Part shown: positions 23,015 through 32,482 of the stretch, in pieces | How the letters are laid out: each line of letters begins with the position of its first letter | Numbering within the stretch: the first letter of the stretch is position 1 | From: Bullera alba | Taxonomy: Eukaryota > Basidiomycota > Tremellomycetes > Tremellales > Bulleraceae | Length of the DNA: 64,000 nucleotides | Direction: 5' to 3' | Assembly: GCA_001600095.1 (NCBI GenBank) | Contig: BCIX01000001.1 | Location: forward strand, 248,001 to 312,000 | Notes under the pieces: generated by a model | What the model was told of the DNA's origin: nothing | Databases searched by the model: none | Seen by the model: the letters and a program-made list of their open reading frames with translations, nothing else | Translations under genes and position numbers: made by a program

Positions 23015-25265
23015 ATGAGGTCGTTTTCACCTTTGATATCCTTTTTCCTACTACTTCTCACTTTCGACTTTGTTTCTGCTGCTACCAAGGAGCAATGGCG
23101 GGGAAAGTCGATCTATCAGTGAGTTGGCTCGCGCACTATTCTAGCTCTTGGTCGCTAATTCACTCGGATAGACTTTTGACAGATCGATTCGCCCCCGTAT
23201 CCGACACTGCACCTGCCAGGACTGATGGTATCCCGGAAGTCTGTGACGGGGCTTTGCAAACGTGAGAGGTCTACATGGGTCGCTAAGACATATGCTGACC
23301 ACTCGAGTAGATGGTGTGGTGGCACATGGCGGTCCATCATCGACAAGCTCGACTACATCCAGGGCATGGGCATGGACGCCATTTGGATCTCACCCGTTGC
23401 TAGTGGGTGGAAAGCGGCCTTAACCTTTCACTGCTGACCCGTCCTATCTTAGAAAACATCGATCTGCAAACACCCTATCACTTTGCTTACCACGGATACT
23501 GGGTTATCGACCCGCACGAGCTCAACCCCCGGTTCGGTACCGAGGACGACTTGCACGACCTCGTCACTGCCGTCCACGCCAGGGGGATGTACATCATGGT
23601 CGATATTGTCATCAACAACATTCCTTCTCTAGCGGTCGATGAGGCTCTTCACCCGGATCAGCTCGAGGCCGTCGGATCGTATTGGACCAAGACGGAGCAG
23701 TTCCACCCTCAATGCTGGATTGACTACAGCAACGCCACGTCCGTCGAGTACTGGTGGGTTGCATTCTAGGACTTGAGAGGTATCCGATGCTGACCTGTCG
23801 TAGCTGGCTGGGAGATGACAAGCTGCCTCTGATGGATGTCAACACCGAGGATCAAGAGGTCATTGACACGTTACAAGCGTACATCAAGAACTTTGTCCAG
23901 GAGTACAAGATTGATGGTCTCCGTATCGATGGTAAGCATGCTCCGCTACGATCGCAAAGGCTCAAGCTAATTTGTCCTAGCTGCCAAACACGTCCCAGGC
24001 CACTTTTGGCAAGGATTCTGCGGCGCCGCCGGAGTGTTCTGCATTGGAGAGGTGTACGGAAGTGACATGGGTTTCGCCGCGCAGTACCAGGTGCAAAACT
24101 GGATGGACAGTGTACTGGGATACCCCCTATACTATGGATTGACCGCCGGTTTCGGTACACCAATGGGCAACATGACTCACTTTGTCGACATTGCCAACCA
24201 GGTCATGACCACTTTCCCAGTGAGTCGTCTCAACGTCTACGTTTGACCAACAGCTAAACAGTGTCATCAGGATCCATCGATCATTGGCAACTTCATCGAG
24301 AACCACGATCTGCCCAGATGGCGAAACGTCACAGTCGACCCTCAGCTCGCATACAACGCCCTCGTTGCGTCGTTCATCTTCGAAGGTCTGCCCGTTGTTT
24401 ACTAGTGAGTCGCCGGCTACTACCCTTGGATTGTACTGACGAATCACCTCAGCGGACAAGAGCAGGACATCTCTGAAGGCCTGGGCGACCCGTACAACCG
24501 AAATGCCTTGTGGCCATATGGCTACAGCAACACGTCCACATACTGGCACATTGCGCAGTTGAACCAAGTTCGACATGCCCTGATCTCCAACGGTACCAAG
24601 TTCGAAGACAAGACTTTCCTCGACTATCCCAGCAAGATCATCGCCAATACCAATTCCGATGTCGCGATTCGAAAGGGTCCCCTCCTCGCTGTGCTGACCA
24701 ACGTGAGTTGCCCAATGTGAACCTCCTGCTCTCTCGGTCTTGTCTGATGGTCCTCTCTAGCGTGGATCACCCTCTCAAGCCGCCACATTCGGAGTCAAGA
24801 ACACCGGCTGGCCATCCCAGTCCAGTGTCATTGAGTGAGTGCTCTCCCGAGAGCCATTGACGCGTACTAAACCTTGCAGCATCTTCTCCTGTAAACAATA
24901 CATTGTTGGTGCGGACCAAAGTGTCACGGTATCCTACGCCGAGTCGGGTTACGGAGGCATGCCATATGTGAGTGACTATACTACGATGCTCTGATAGTGA
25001 GAGACTGACACGCTATCAGGTCTTCCTCAGCAGTGCAGATGCGCAAGCCCTCCACGTCTGTGGTACCGGTATTACCGCAGTCGTGACCTCGACTTCCAAC
25101 AATAACAAGAACGACGGCAATTCGAACAATGCTGCCAAAACCGAGTCGCATCAGTCCTCGGCGTCGCATACACTGGCAAAAGTGGTCGATCAGCCTGTTG
25201 GCATGTTGGGCGTAGGCGTCCTCATCCTAGTTGCCGCTGGCACCTTTGGCTCGTGGTTCGCATGA
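23015..25265 (+). CDS. GPI-anchored alpha-amylase family (GH13) protein, possible alpha-glucanotransferase
   Basis: Multi-exon gene from the ATG at 23015 to TGA at 25265. A signal peptide ([22 protein letters not shown]) precedes a GH13 barrel like fungal Taka-amylase: [15 protein letters not shown] at the N terminus, nucleophile Asp in DGLRIDAAKH, acid/base Glu in FCIGEVYG, and transition-state Asp in FIENHD. The C terminus has a Ser/Asn-rich linker and a terminal hydrophobic stretch ([21 protein letters not shown]), a GPI-attachment pattern, so the enzyme should sit at plasma membrane or wall. Conserved region I reads DIVINNI; the usual pattern is DVVxNH, so the substrate-binding His is replaced by Asn. 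GPI-anchored amylase homologues of Aspergillus (AgtA type) are known to deviate at conserved His residues and act as 4-alpha-glucanotransferases in cell-wall alpha-glucan formation (from memory). The same role is plausible here; plain amylase activity is less certain. Confidence 0.9.
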
Positions 25266-25703
25266 GCAGTCGGCAGCGAGGTCAGCAGAGATGAGCCAAA
25301 GTCAAAGTGTCGGGCGTGAGAAATAATGTGAACGAACGCATCACGGGCCGGAGGAGGATCACTGTAACAATACCAATCAAACACAAATGTCCTGATATAA
25401 TACTGTACGAATAGCATTTGATCATGTACACTAGGGCATGTATTGGTCGCAGGTCCATGCAACGGGTGCGATCTCTGCGCGGTTGGCGACGCACGGTTGC
25501 GTCTTCCCCAGGGCGCGGACACGCGAGTGGATGTTGTCCCGGCTGGCTCCGGGGCATCGGACCGGTTTTCCGATCTCCCGGTACGACAGTCCTGTGCCTC
25601 CTCTGCTACATTTACTCGAGCTGAACGAATACAAGCTGACTTCTACATCGACCCATCCTCTATCATCTTCGCCGTACCACAGCATTCCCACTAGCCTGCC
25701 AAA
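25266..25703. other. Intergenic region, amylase to dehydrogenase
   Basis: About 440 bases between two genes in the same direction. It should hold the 3' UTR of the amylase gene and the promoter of the dehydrogenase gene. I see nothing else in it. Confidence 0.4.
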
Positions 25704-26899
25704 ATGTCTTATATTGAGGAGCTCTTCAGTCTCAGAGGCAAGACCGCTCTGTGAGTGCGAGATTGACATCATTACCCTTATACCAGACAACTCGGCACGT
25801 GTCAGCCTGCTCTGCCGAGTGGCCTGTCCCGAAGCAGAGCTGCGACGAGCCATGAACATTGAGCGATCAGTGCTGATAGTCTCAGGATCACCGGTGGTAC
25901 TCGAGGTATCGGCGCCAGACTGGCTCTTGCCCTATCGAAGGCAGGTGCGGATCTCATCTTGGTCCAGAGAAACACCTCGAACACTGCGACGAAAGACCAG
26001 ATTGAGAAGGAGGGTGGCTATGAGGGCAAAGGCGGTAAGGCCGACATTGTCGTCTGCGACTTGGCTAGCAAAGAGGATGTGGCAAAGCTTGTGCCCAAAG
26101 TGATCGGCGAGATGGGCAGGACATTGGACATTGTCGTGAACTGCGGTGAGTATGGGTCTACGTCCAGCAGCCATTGGCTTGGCCTGAGCTTGGTCTCTGT
26201 CTGGTATAGATCGCTGACAATGCTGCAGGTGGTATTCAGAGGCGACACCCAGTGGAGAACTTCCCAGACTCGGATTGGGAGGAGGTCCTCCAGGTCAACC
26301 TCTCCACCGTGTTCACGATCACTCGAGACGCAGGTCATCACATGCTCCAAACCCGGGGTGGTGTTGCTGGACAGCCGGTCCCAGAGTCGAGCAATCCAAG
26401 GGGAAATGGCAAGATCATCAACATCTCCAGTTTGGTCGCTTTCCAAGGTGGTCTCAATGTCGTAGCTTACGCCGCCGCAAAGCATGGCGTGCAGGGTATT
26501 GTGAGTATCGATGCAGTAAGCGAGAACCACTCTGATATTCTTGCAGATCAAAGCCTTCTCGAATGGTTGGGCAGCCAAGGGCGTCAACGTGAATGCCATC
26601 GCTCCGGGATACATCTCGACGGATGTGAGTGTCAGAGAAGCCTCCCAAAGACGCAACTGACCCCTGTTAGATGAACGAGGCATTGATCGCAGACCCTGTC
26701 AGGTCGAAGCAGATTCTCGAGAGGATACCCGCAGGGCGATGGGGTACGCCAGATGACTTTGAGGGCGCTATCGTTTTCCTGGCGAGCAGGGCGAGCGACT
26801 ACATTTCAGGAGAGTGTCTCACCGTTGACGGCGGATGGATGGGTCGTGAGTGCTCCGGGCCGGACGAGTTCTTGTTACTGATCACCAACTCTAGGTTAA
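25704..26899 (+). CDS. Short-chain dehydrogenase of KduD type (deoxygluconate dehydrogenase-like)
   Basis: Starts [16 protein letters not shown]; the first intron joins to [16 protein letters not shown], the NAD(P)-binding Rossmann motif. The SDR catalytic set is present: Ser in [12 protein letters not shown], then YAAAK (Tyr-X3-Lys). The closing blocks [27 protein letters not shown] and [24 protein letters not shown] match bacterial KduD (2-dehydro-3-deoxy-D-gluconate 5-dehydrogenase / 2-deoxy-D-gluconate 3-dehydrogenase) more closely than other SDRs I know. Compared with KduD there is an insertion of about 15 residues ([15 protein letters not shown]) before the catalytic Ser. The last intron splits the final Arg codon, so the terminal coding exon is only GT TAA (26895-26899). 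A role in uronate or sugar-acid breakdown is inferred from the family; other sugar alcohol substrates are possible. Confidence 0.85.
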
Positions 26900-28688
26900 A
26901 CGTCAAGGGATGCCATTTTGTACTGTTCGATGCGTCAGCTCATGCATGTTGTGTTGGATCTGTTTCTGAGGCCGTGCAACCAAGTGACTAGCATGCGGCG
27001 CATACACTTTACTTGCATGATTTGCCTATACCTGCACGTTTCTAGAGTCATTAGGCCCCGGATGACACGCTGAGTAGTCGCCTTAAGTATAACGGCCGCG
27101 CACATGCACAGGAACGGACCTCAAAACGCCTCTGATCAGTTATTAATGTCCACGACGCCAATCAGTAACGCCAATCGTAGCCAAGCTGTCCTGATTGGCG
27201 CATGTCATGTTGACTGATCTGGGCGATTAGATAGGAGCGGGCGTGTAGCATCGTATGAGTTTTTACTTCCTGCAGCTCCCAACATGCCCGACATCTGCAA
27301 GAGTCACGTTTCGTCTGGTCTCGTCCAGTCTCGTCTTCTTCATGGCGTTTCGTCCAGTCTCAACGAAAGATCCTCCGACACAAGGACGGGGAAATCTCGG
27401 AACCGGTCGTCGATCCCGGCATTTGGGCGGTTCCCGCGATGATGCTGTAGACAAACGGAGGGGATGAGACGGGATGGGACAGATCTCTGAAGAACCGAGC
27501 AGCGTACGCGCGTCTAATTGCGCGGTATGGCCGGCGCGGTATGGTTCGGATTGCAACGTCGATTCGAAGAAGAAGACATGGCATCGAGATCTGGTAGAGC
27601 GAGGTAGCACCACGAGATCACTGCCGCATGCGGTGTGATTAGCTCGGACTTGTTGAAGGTTATCATAGCATCTCCTTACTTGTCGGACAGCATGTTATTG
27701 TTCGCCCTGTAGATACAGTTTCGCGGAAGACGAACGGTGTGGTAGACTGGCGGCTAGCGTCGCGCGACCGAACACGAGGGCGAGGAAGGTTGCTCTCCCA
27801 AGTCCGCCGTGCTGTGATGTCAATGCCGGCACCAAGAGCAAACTGACGGAAACGGTCGAGGCCTGATATATGATAGCGATTCCACCTCGTCTCCCGCGCT
27901 CTTCCCGTCCGGCGGCGCGAGAACAGTCGACTTAACCGGAACGACGTGCCTTAGAGCGTGCCTGGATATCCGAAAGTGTAAGTGGCCAAAGTGCAAGACG
28001 GCAGGAGACGGCAGGTCCAAGAACCAGCAAGAAACCAAACCTTATTCGTCACTATTCCGTATACGATGCCGAGAAGGGGAATGACCAAGGGCACAAGGGC
28101 GAGCTGAGGGAACAAGGCACGAGCTGAACCGCTCATGGTCTCGCCCCTTCTCGCCCCTGTTCTGTTTTTACGTACAAGCTTCCCCTGTAGATCGCGCTCG
28201 GGGCCTGAACCATCGGATGGGCGAGTTTCCTCGACGTGAACAAAGAAGCGAGGGGGTATGAGGAGAGAGGCAAAGGGGCCAGGCGAAACTCTCCTACGGG
28301 AAAACGAGTGGAGAGCGAGAGGGCAGGGGGAGACGTAAACTCGTTACCGGGGCTGCCACGCAACGGTGAGCAACTCTACGCGCCCGTTTGCCTCATCCTG
28401 CCTCATCCAGCCAAAATCGTCTAAGACCTCTTCGTCAGCGGCAGACAGAGCTTCATTATCGCCCACACACACCCCTTCCGCCTCGTCAAAAACCACGAGA
28501 ACTCCTCATGGCCTCGTCAACATTGTTAAAGACACGCCTCAACGCCGTCGTAAACGTGGTCTTCGTCGTCACCAAGTAGTCTGTCACCGAGTCCAGGTCG
28601 AAACTTGAACAACAACAACACGAGCACTCACGCGAACACCCCGGATCTATACCTCGGCGTCGAACTCGAAACAGGACCTGAAATCGGA
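26900..28688. other. 1.8 kb intergenic region before the C2H2 gene
   Basis: No supported gene. It holds the 3' end of the dehydrogenase transcript and, further right, the promoter and leader of the zinc-finger gene. Three CCAAT pentamers cluster at 27158-27162, 27171-27175 and 27194-27198 (the last as ATTGG). Imperfect repeats of TTCGTCCAGTCTC-like sequence occur around 27308-27362. Long upstream regions are common for fungal regulators. Confidence 0.5.
27158..27198. promoter_or_regulatory. Cluster of three CCAAT boxes
   Basis: CCAAT at 27158 and 27171 on the plus strand and at 27194-27198 on the minus strand, all within 41 bases and each followed by similar bases (GCCAATC). This is the core site of the Hap2/3/5 complex. 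It lies about 1.5 kb upstream of the C2H2 ORF and about 260 bases downstream of the dehydrogenase stop, so its target is unclear. Confidence 0.35.
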
Positions 28689-30477
28689 ATGAACCCCCCG
28701 CAATACCCGCCGAGAGAAGATGACAGGGAGAGAAGAGAAGAGGTGAGTGAAGAGATGGTGATGGCGGGTGATGGACCCGACCGAAGGGGGTCCGGGGGTG
28801 ATCAATCCCACCCCCTTTGATCGGTTCCTGGGATTGAAATCCCTCCTTTCTGTGGTCCGTCCGCGATCACATACCCCAGGATAGGACGATACTGGGCGAT
28901 GCTGACTCCCATCTAGGCATCTACATCTCAACCATATCCACCTGCACCGGCACCAGCGCAAGCATCCTCGTCTCCATTCGCGTTCGCACCACCTCCCCTG
29001 CATCAGCAGAACAGACCGTCGCACCTCGCAGCGCACCATTCCGAACCAAACTTGAACTCGCCTACCTACCCTTATTACCCGAACAAGGCTCTCACCAACA
29101 TGGCCACCCACAACTCTTTCAACTACGGTGGCTCCCCCGCGCCCCCCATGGGCTATAGATCATATTCGAACGAATCGACGCCAGCGGTCCAGCGCGCATC
29201 GCCTCAGACGTTGAACCGAGCGACGAGCTACCACATGATGTCTCCAGCGGGAAACTCGCCGGCGAGCCAACAATCTTCCAGCCCATATGTGTATCAGCGA
29301 CAGGTCTCTGGCCAGGAACCTGAGGGATATGCCGCCCACCCTTCGCCGTCGCAACGAGCCCTCTACCCCCCCTCACAACATGTCAGCGGGCCATACTACC
29401 CCCAGGCCGCAGACATGCCTCGGTCCCTGTCGTACCCGTCCTACGCCCAGCCATACCCCTCTCCCGGTGCATACATGTCGGCCCCGATGCACCCTCCCTC
29501 ACTCGCTAGGCACAACACGACACAGGCGCTGAGCTCGGACGGTATGTCGATGAGACAAGGCATATCGTATAATTTCGGAACCAGACTGCCTATCATCGAC
29601 CGGCCATTCAAGTGTGACGAATGCGTCCAGAGCTTCAACCGGAATCACGATCTCAAACGGCACAAGCGGATTCACCTCGCAGTCAAGCCCTTCGGTTGCG
29701 ACAAGTGTGGCAAGACGTTCTCCCGAAAGGACGCGCTCAGGCGACACTGGCTGGTCAAAGGGTGTAGAGGAGAGGAAGGAGCTACTGCGATCATCACGCC
29801 AATGTTCCCTATCAATGCTAGACCGGCTCATTCGCCCCCATCTCCCACTTCGCGGCGGATATCTCCAGAATATGCCTATGGTCCGGCTCCACTCAACATC
29901 CCGCCCATTTCCACCGAGAGCCAAGTCATCGTTACTCCAGACGACGTTCCTCAGGGCTCCGCGCCGATGGACGAGCCAATGGTCGTCGACTCTGCGACCT
30001 CGCTTTCCCGCGGCGGATCGTCTGGTGAGAACGGTTACTTTGACGGTGTGGTCGGTCTCAAGCAGGACGGCTATCATTCCCCTTATGCTTCGAAATTCGC
30101 CAGCCCCGTCCAAGCGACTCGACACCAGCAACATCAGCAACATCACCAGGGCAACGCCTCCCCTTCGTACGAAAAGACCTACTCGCCCAGTGGTAAACCG
30201 CAATTTGCGGCGCCATTTTCCAGCCAACAACAGGGATACCTCCAGGAAGGCATGCATGGCGCCAAAATGGAGAAGCAAGGAAGCGCAGATGGCTCAGACC
30301 CAGGCACATGGCAGAGGTGGTGAGTAAACGAATGCAGATCCGTTGGACATCACTGACCAGTCTTCCAGGCACCGCCCCTCGTTCCCGTTTCCTCCGCCCC
30401 CAGGCGTGAATTATAATCAGTACGACTCAGCTCAAGTAGAAGCAGGCGGGCCTTCGAGGCAGGGTTACGCAGGATAG
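28689..30477 (+). CDS. C2H2 zinc-finger transcription factor
   Basis: Three exons: 28689-28741 (MNPPQYPPREDDRERREE), a large exon from about 28918 to 30319, and a final exon to TAG at 30475-30477 ending GPSRQGYAG. The N-terminal part is rich in Pro, Ser, Tyr and Gln. Two adjacent fingers lie in the middle: FKCDECVQSFNRNHDLKRH (C-X2-C-X12-H-X3-H) and FGCDKCGKTFSRKDALRRH ending in a Cys (C-X2-C-X12-H-X5-C), joined by the linker IHLAVKPF. The C-terminal part has a His/Gln run. This paired-finger arrangement with the C2HC second finger occurs in fungal stress and development regulators; I cannot assign an ortholog. A Crz1/Sp1-like identity was considered but is not supported by the linker. Expected to be nuclear and DNA-binding. 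It has 1.8 kb of upstream non-coding sequence. Confidence 0.85.
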
Positions 30478-31088
30478 GTTATAGTTTGCGATTACAGGAT
30501 ACCCCGCTTGTCAGTTGTATCGGTTTGGTAGTATCTTGGGTTATTGGTTTATAGAGTAGTAGGCCCAAGGTCCACGGGCCACGGAGTTGCATCGATGATC
30601 CGTCGTGACCAATACAAGAAGCATGCCTTGACGCAGATACAAGCAGGTCTCTCTCGAAATAGATTAAAGTCAACTATCTTTCCAAACTTCCCCAGCACAG
30701 GCTACAGAGGTACACGTTGCATCCTGTCATCTGATTGACCTGCAGCCGGGAGCTCAAAGCCCGATCGCAAAGATCACATATGTAGTGTGTCATCGTCCGG
30801 TCTGGCTTCTCTAGCAGGTATGCGTGGACAGTGGAAGTCGTTGTGGCGATGCCGGAGTGGTCCTATTGTAGGTATTGAACTTTTCGTCGTCCTCGCCTTA
30901 TCCAGCGTCCCCGGTAGCGCATTTCTTCTCTCGCCTTTCCAGTTCATCACGGCAGCGCCACAGCGTCGCTTCCACAGGACCATGTCGTTGCCATTTACTC
31001 TGGGCGTGCGAAATGCATCGCCGAGCGACGGCGCTCGAGCGACGGCGCTCGAGCGACGGCGCTCGATGACGGTGCTCTCCGTGCAGTT
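30478..31088. other. Convergent intergenic region with a palindromic tandem repeat
   Basis: About 610 bases between the stops of the zinc-finger gene and the second gag-like gene. Apart from the repeat at 31023-31064, annotated separately, nothing is recognisable. Confidence 0.5.
31023..31064. repeat. Three tandem copies of a 14 bp palindromic unit
   Basis: GAGCGACGGCGCTC occurs three times head to tail. Each unit is an interrupted palindrome (GAGCG / CGCTC around ACGG), so each copy can form a hairpin of five G-C-rich pairs. It begins 25 bases beyond the stop of the second gag-like gene. Confidence 0.9.
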
Positions 31089-31892
31089 CTACGTTCGCGA
31101 GCGGCAGTCTTGAGTCGAATGGGAGTTGACCTTGTGGATCTGGCAATATGGCTTGCTACCGTCCTTTACCACCGGCTTGCGCGACTTCCGCTTCGGAATG
31201 GCCTGTTGAGCCTGTTGAGCTTTGTTCGCCTTCATCGCCTCGGCCTCCCGCTTTGCTTGATACTCTCTACGCATTTGCTCGTTTCTGACTGTACTAATGA
31301 GCTTTGACAAAGGCCATTCCGGTGGGCCATGCGAGTCGTACTCGATAAATGCGTAGGAATAGGGCAAGGCGATCGCAATGGCGGCGGCGAGCTGGGACCT
31401 GTCGAGAGACTTGTCGAATGACCTGAGGATACCGAAAGCACCGGACATGATTTCGATACCCTTCAAGGGGTTGTCTTCCTCCAGTGGAGTTTTCCAGAGT
31501 TCGCGGTACAGCTCGTACTTGCGCCAAGAGTCGAGCACCGAGTATCTCTCTTTTAAGTGATCCAATAGCTCCCTGGCGCGGAGGCTGGCCTCCACTTCTT
31601 CGCCGGTGGTGTCGATTGTGAGACGATGGCGGAATCCGTGAGGCAGCGCATCTCGTACGTTGGAGCTCAGAGTGAGTTTGATGTAGCCACAGGCCCTCTT
31701 GTCTCGTGTATTCCAGGCGTACCGGGCAGCCTCGTCGGTGACGGGTGGAGGCGAGATTTCGGGATCGATCAACTCTGCCAGTTTATAGTATTCGAGGCGC
31801 TCTTTGATTTGGTGCACCCATCGCCAGTAGTTATCCTGGGTTAGATCTTCGCAGTAAGTTGGATCGTCGTCCGAATCGTACGAAAAAGGCAT
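31089..31892 (-). CDS. Stand-alone gag-like protein with zinc knuckle (copy 2)
   Basis: Intronless frame of 267 residues, clearly homologous to the gene at 20175-20984 along its whole length: acidic start (YDSDDDP), DNYWRWVHQIKERL, ARELLDHLKERYSVL, SWRKYELYRELWKTPLEE, AIAIALPYSYAFIEY, SHGPPEW, and the terminal knuckle CQIHKVNSHSTQDC. By eye the bodies share roughly half of their residues, whereas the last 30 residues (from KSRKPVVKDG) differ at only two or so positions. It also stops three residues after the knuckle (RSRT). No pol domains or LTRs were seen on either side. Retroelement-derived gag is the likely origin; intact frames in two diverged copies argue against simple decay. Confidence 0.8.
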   Translation of the reverse strand: MPFSYDSDDDPTYCEDLTQDNYWRWVHQIKERLEYYKLAELIDPEISPPPVTDEAARYAWNTRDKRACGYIKLTLSSNVRDALPHGFRHRLTIDTTGEEVEASLRARELLDHLKERYSVLDSWRKYELYRELWKTPLEEDNPLKGIEIMSGAFGILRSFDKSLDRSQLAAAIAIALPYSYAFIEYDSHGPPEWPLSKLISTVRNEQMRREYQAKREAEAMKANKAQQAQQAIPKRKSRKPVVKDGSKPYCQIHKVNSHSTQDCRSRT

Positions 31893-32482
31893 AGTCTGTG
31901 GAGGTGAAGTTTGCCGAGTGTAATCAGGTGGTTCGATGAACAGTCTTCAGACGCTGTAGGTATGGATGGTGCCGCTCGCGGACGTTCGCCTGCCATGTAT
32001 GTCCCGGGTGGCCGAAGGGGCTGGAGAAACGTTCAGCAGGTGCGACACTGCGAAGAGCGCTGAAGATGGACAAACGGAGGAATATCGAAAAAAGACTGAC
32101 ATGAGTTGAAGCAAGAGTAGTTGAAGTAAAGGTTGGACACGGTGACCAACGTTCGGATGAGCCTGATGGTCATTCCGGATCCGATGGGCAACTGGCGATC
32201 GACCATTCTGATTTGGTGCCGTCTGGCGCGTTGTGAGCCTGTCTCGTGTACTCGAGTATATACCCTCAGTCACGAATGGCTACAGGCCAATGTATAGCGT
32301 GACCCACAACCAGTGCTGTCATATCGGATCGGCAATATCAAGGATGAGGGACAGGGATTTACACTGAGGGTGGGTTTATGCATCATGTAGACCGACGGAG
32401 GCCGTCTGTCCCGCCAGAATGTCTTCACATGCTATGATCGTCATCTAGACACATAGTCCTTTCACCTCGACATCGCGCCCCA
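31893..32482. other. Intergenic region, MSM1 to gag-like copy 2
   Basis: About 590 bases between two minus-strand genes. It should contain the 3' UTR of the MetRS gene and the promoter of the gag-like gene. No terminal repeats or motif shared with the region upstream of gag copy 1 could be seen by eye. Confidence 0.4.

Noticed and set aside
29616..29770. Identity of the C2H2 gene as Crz1/Sp1
   Set aside because: The linker IHLAVKPF and the C2HC second finger do not match the Crz1 finger block that I know, so no symbol was given.
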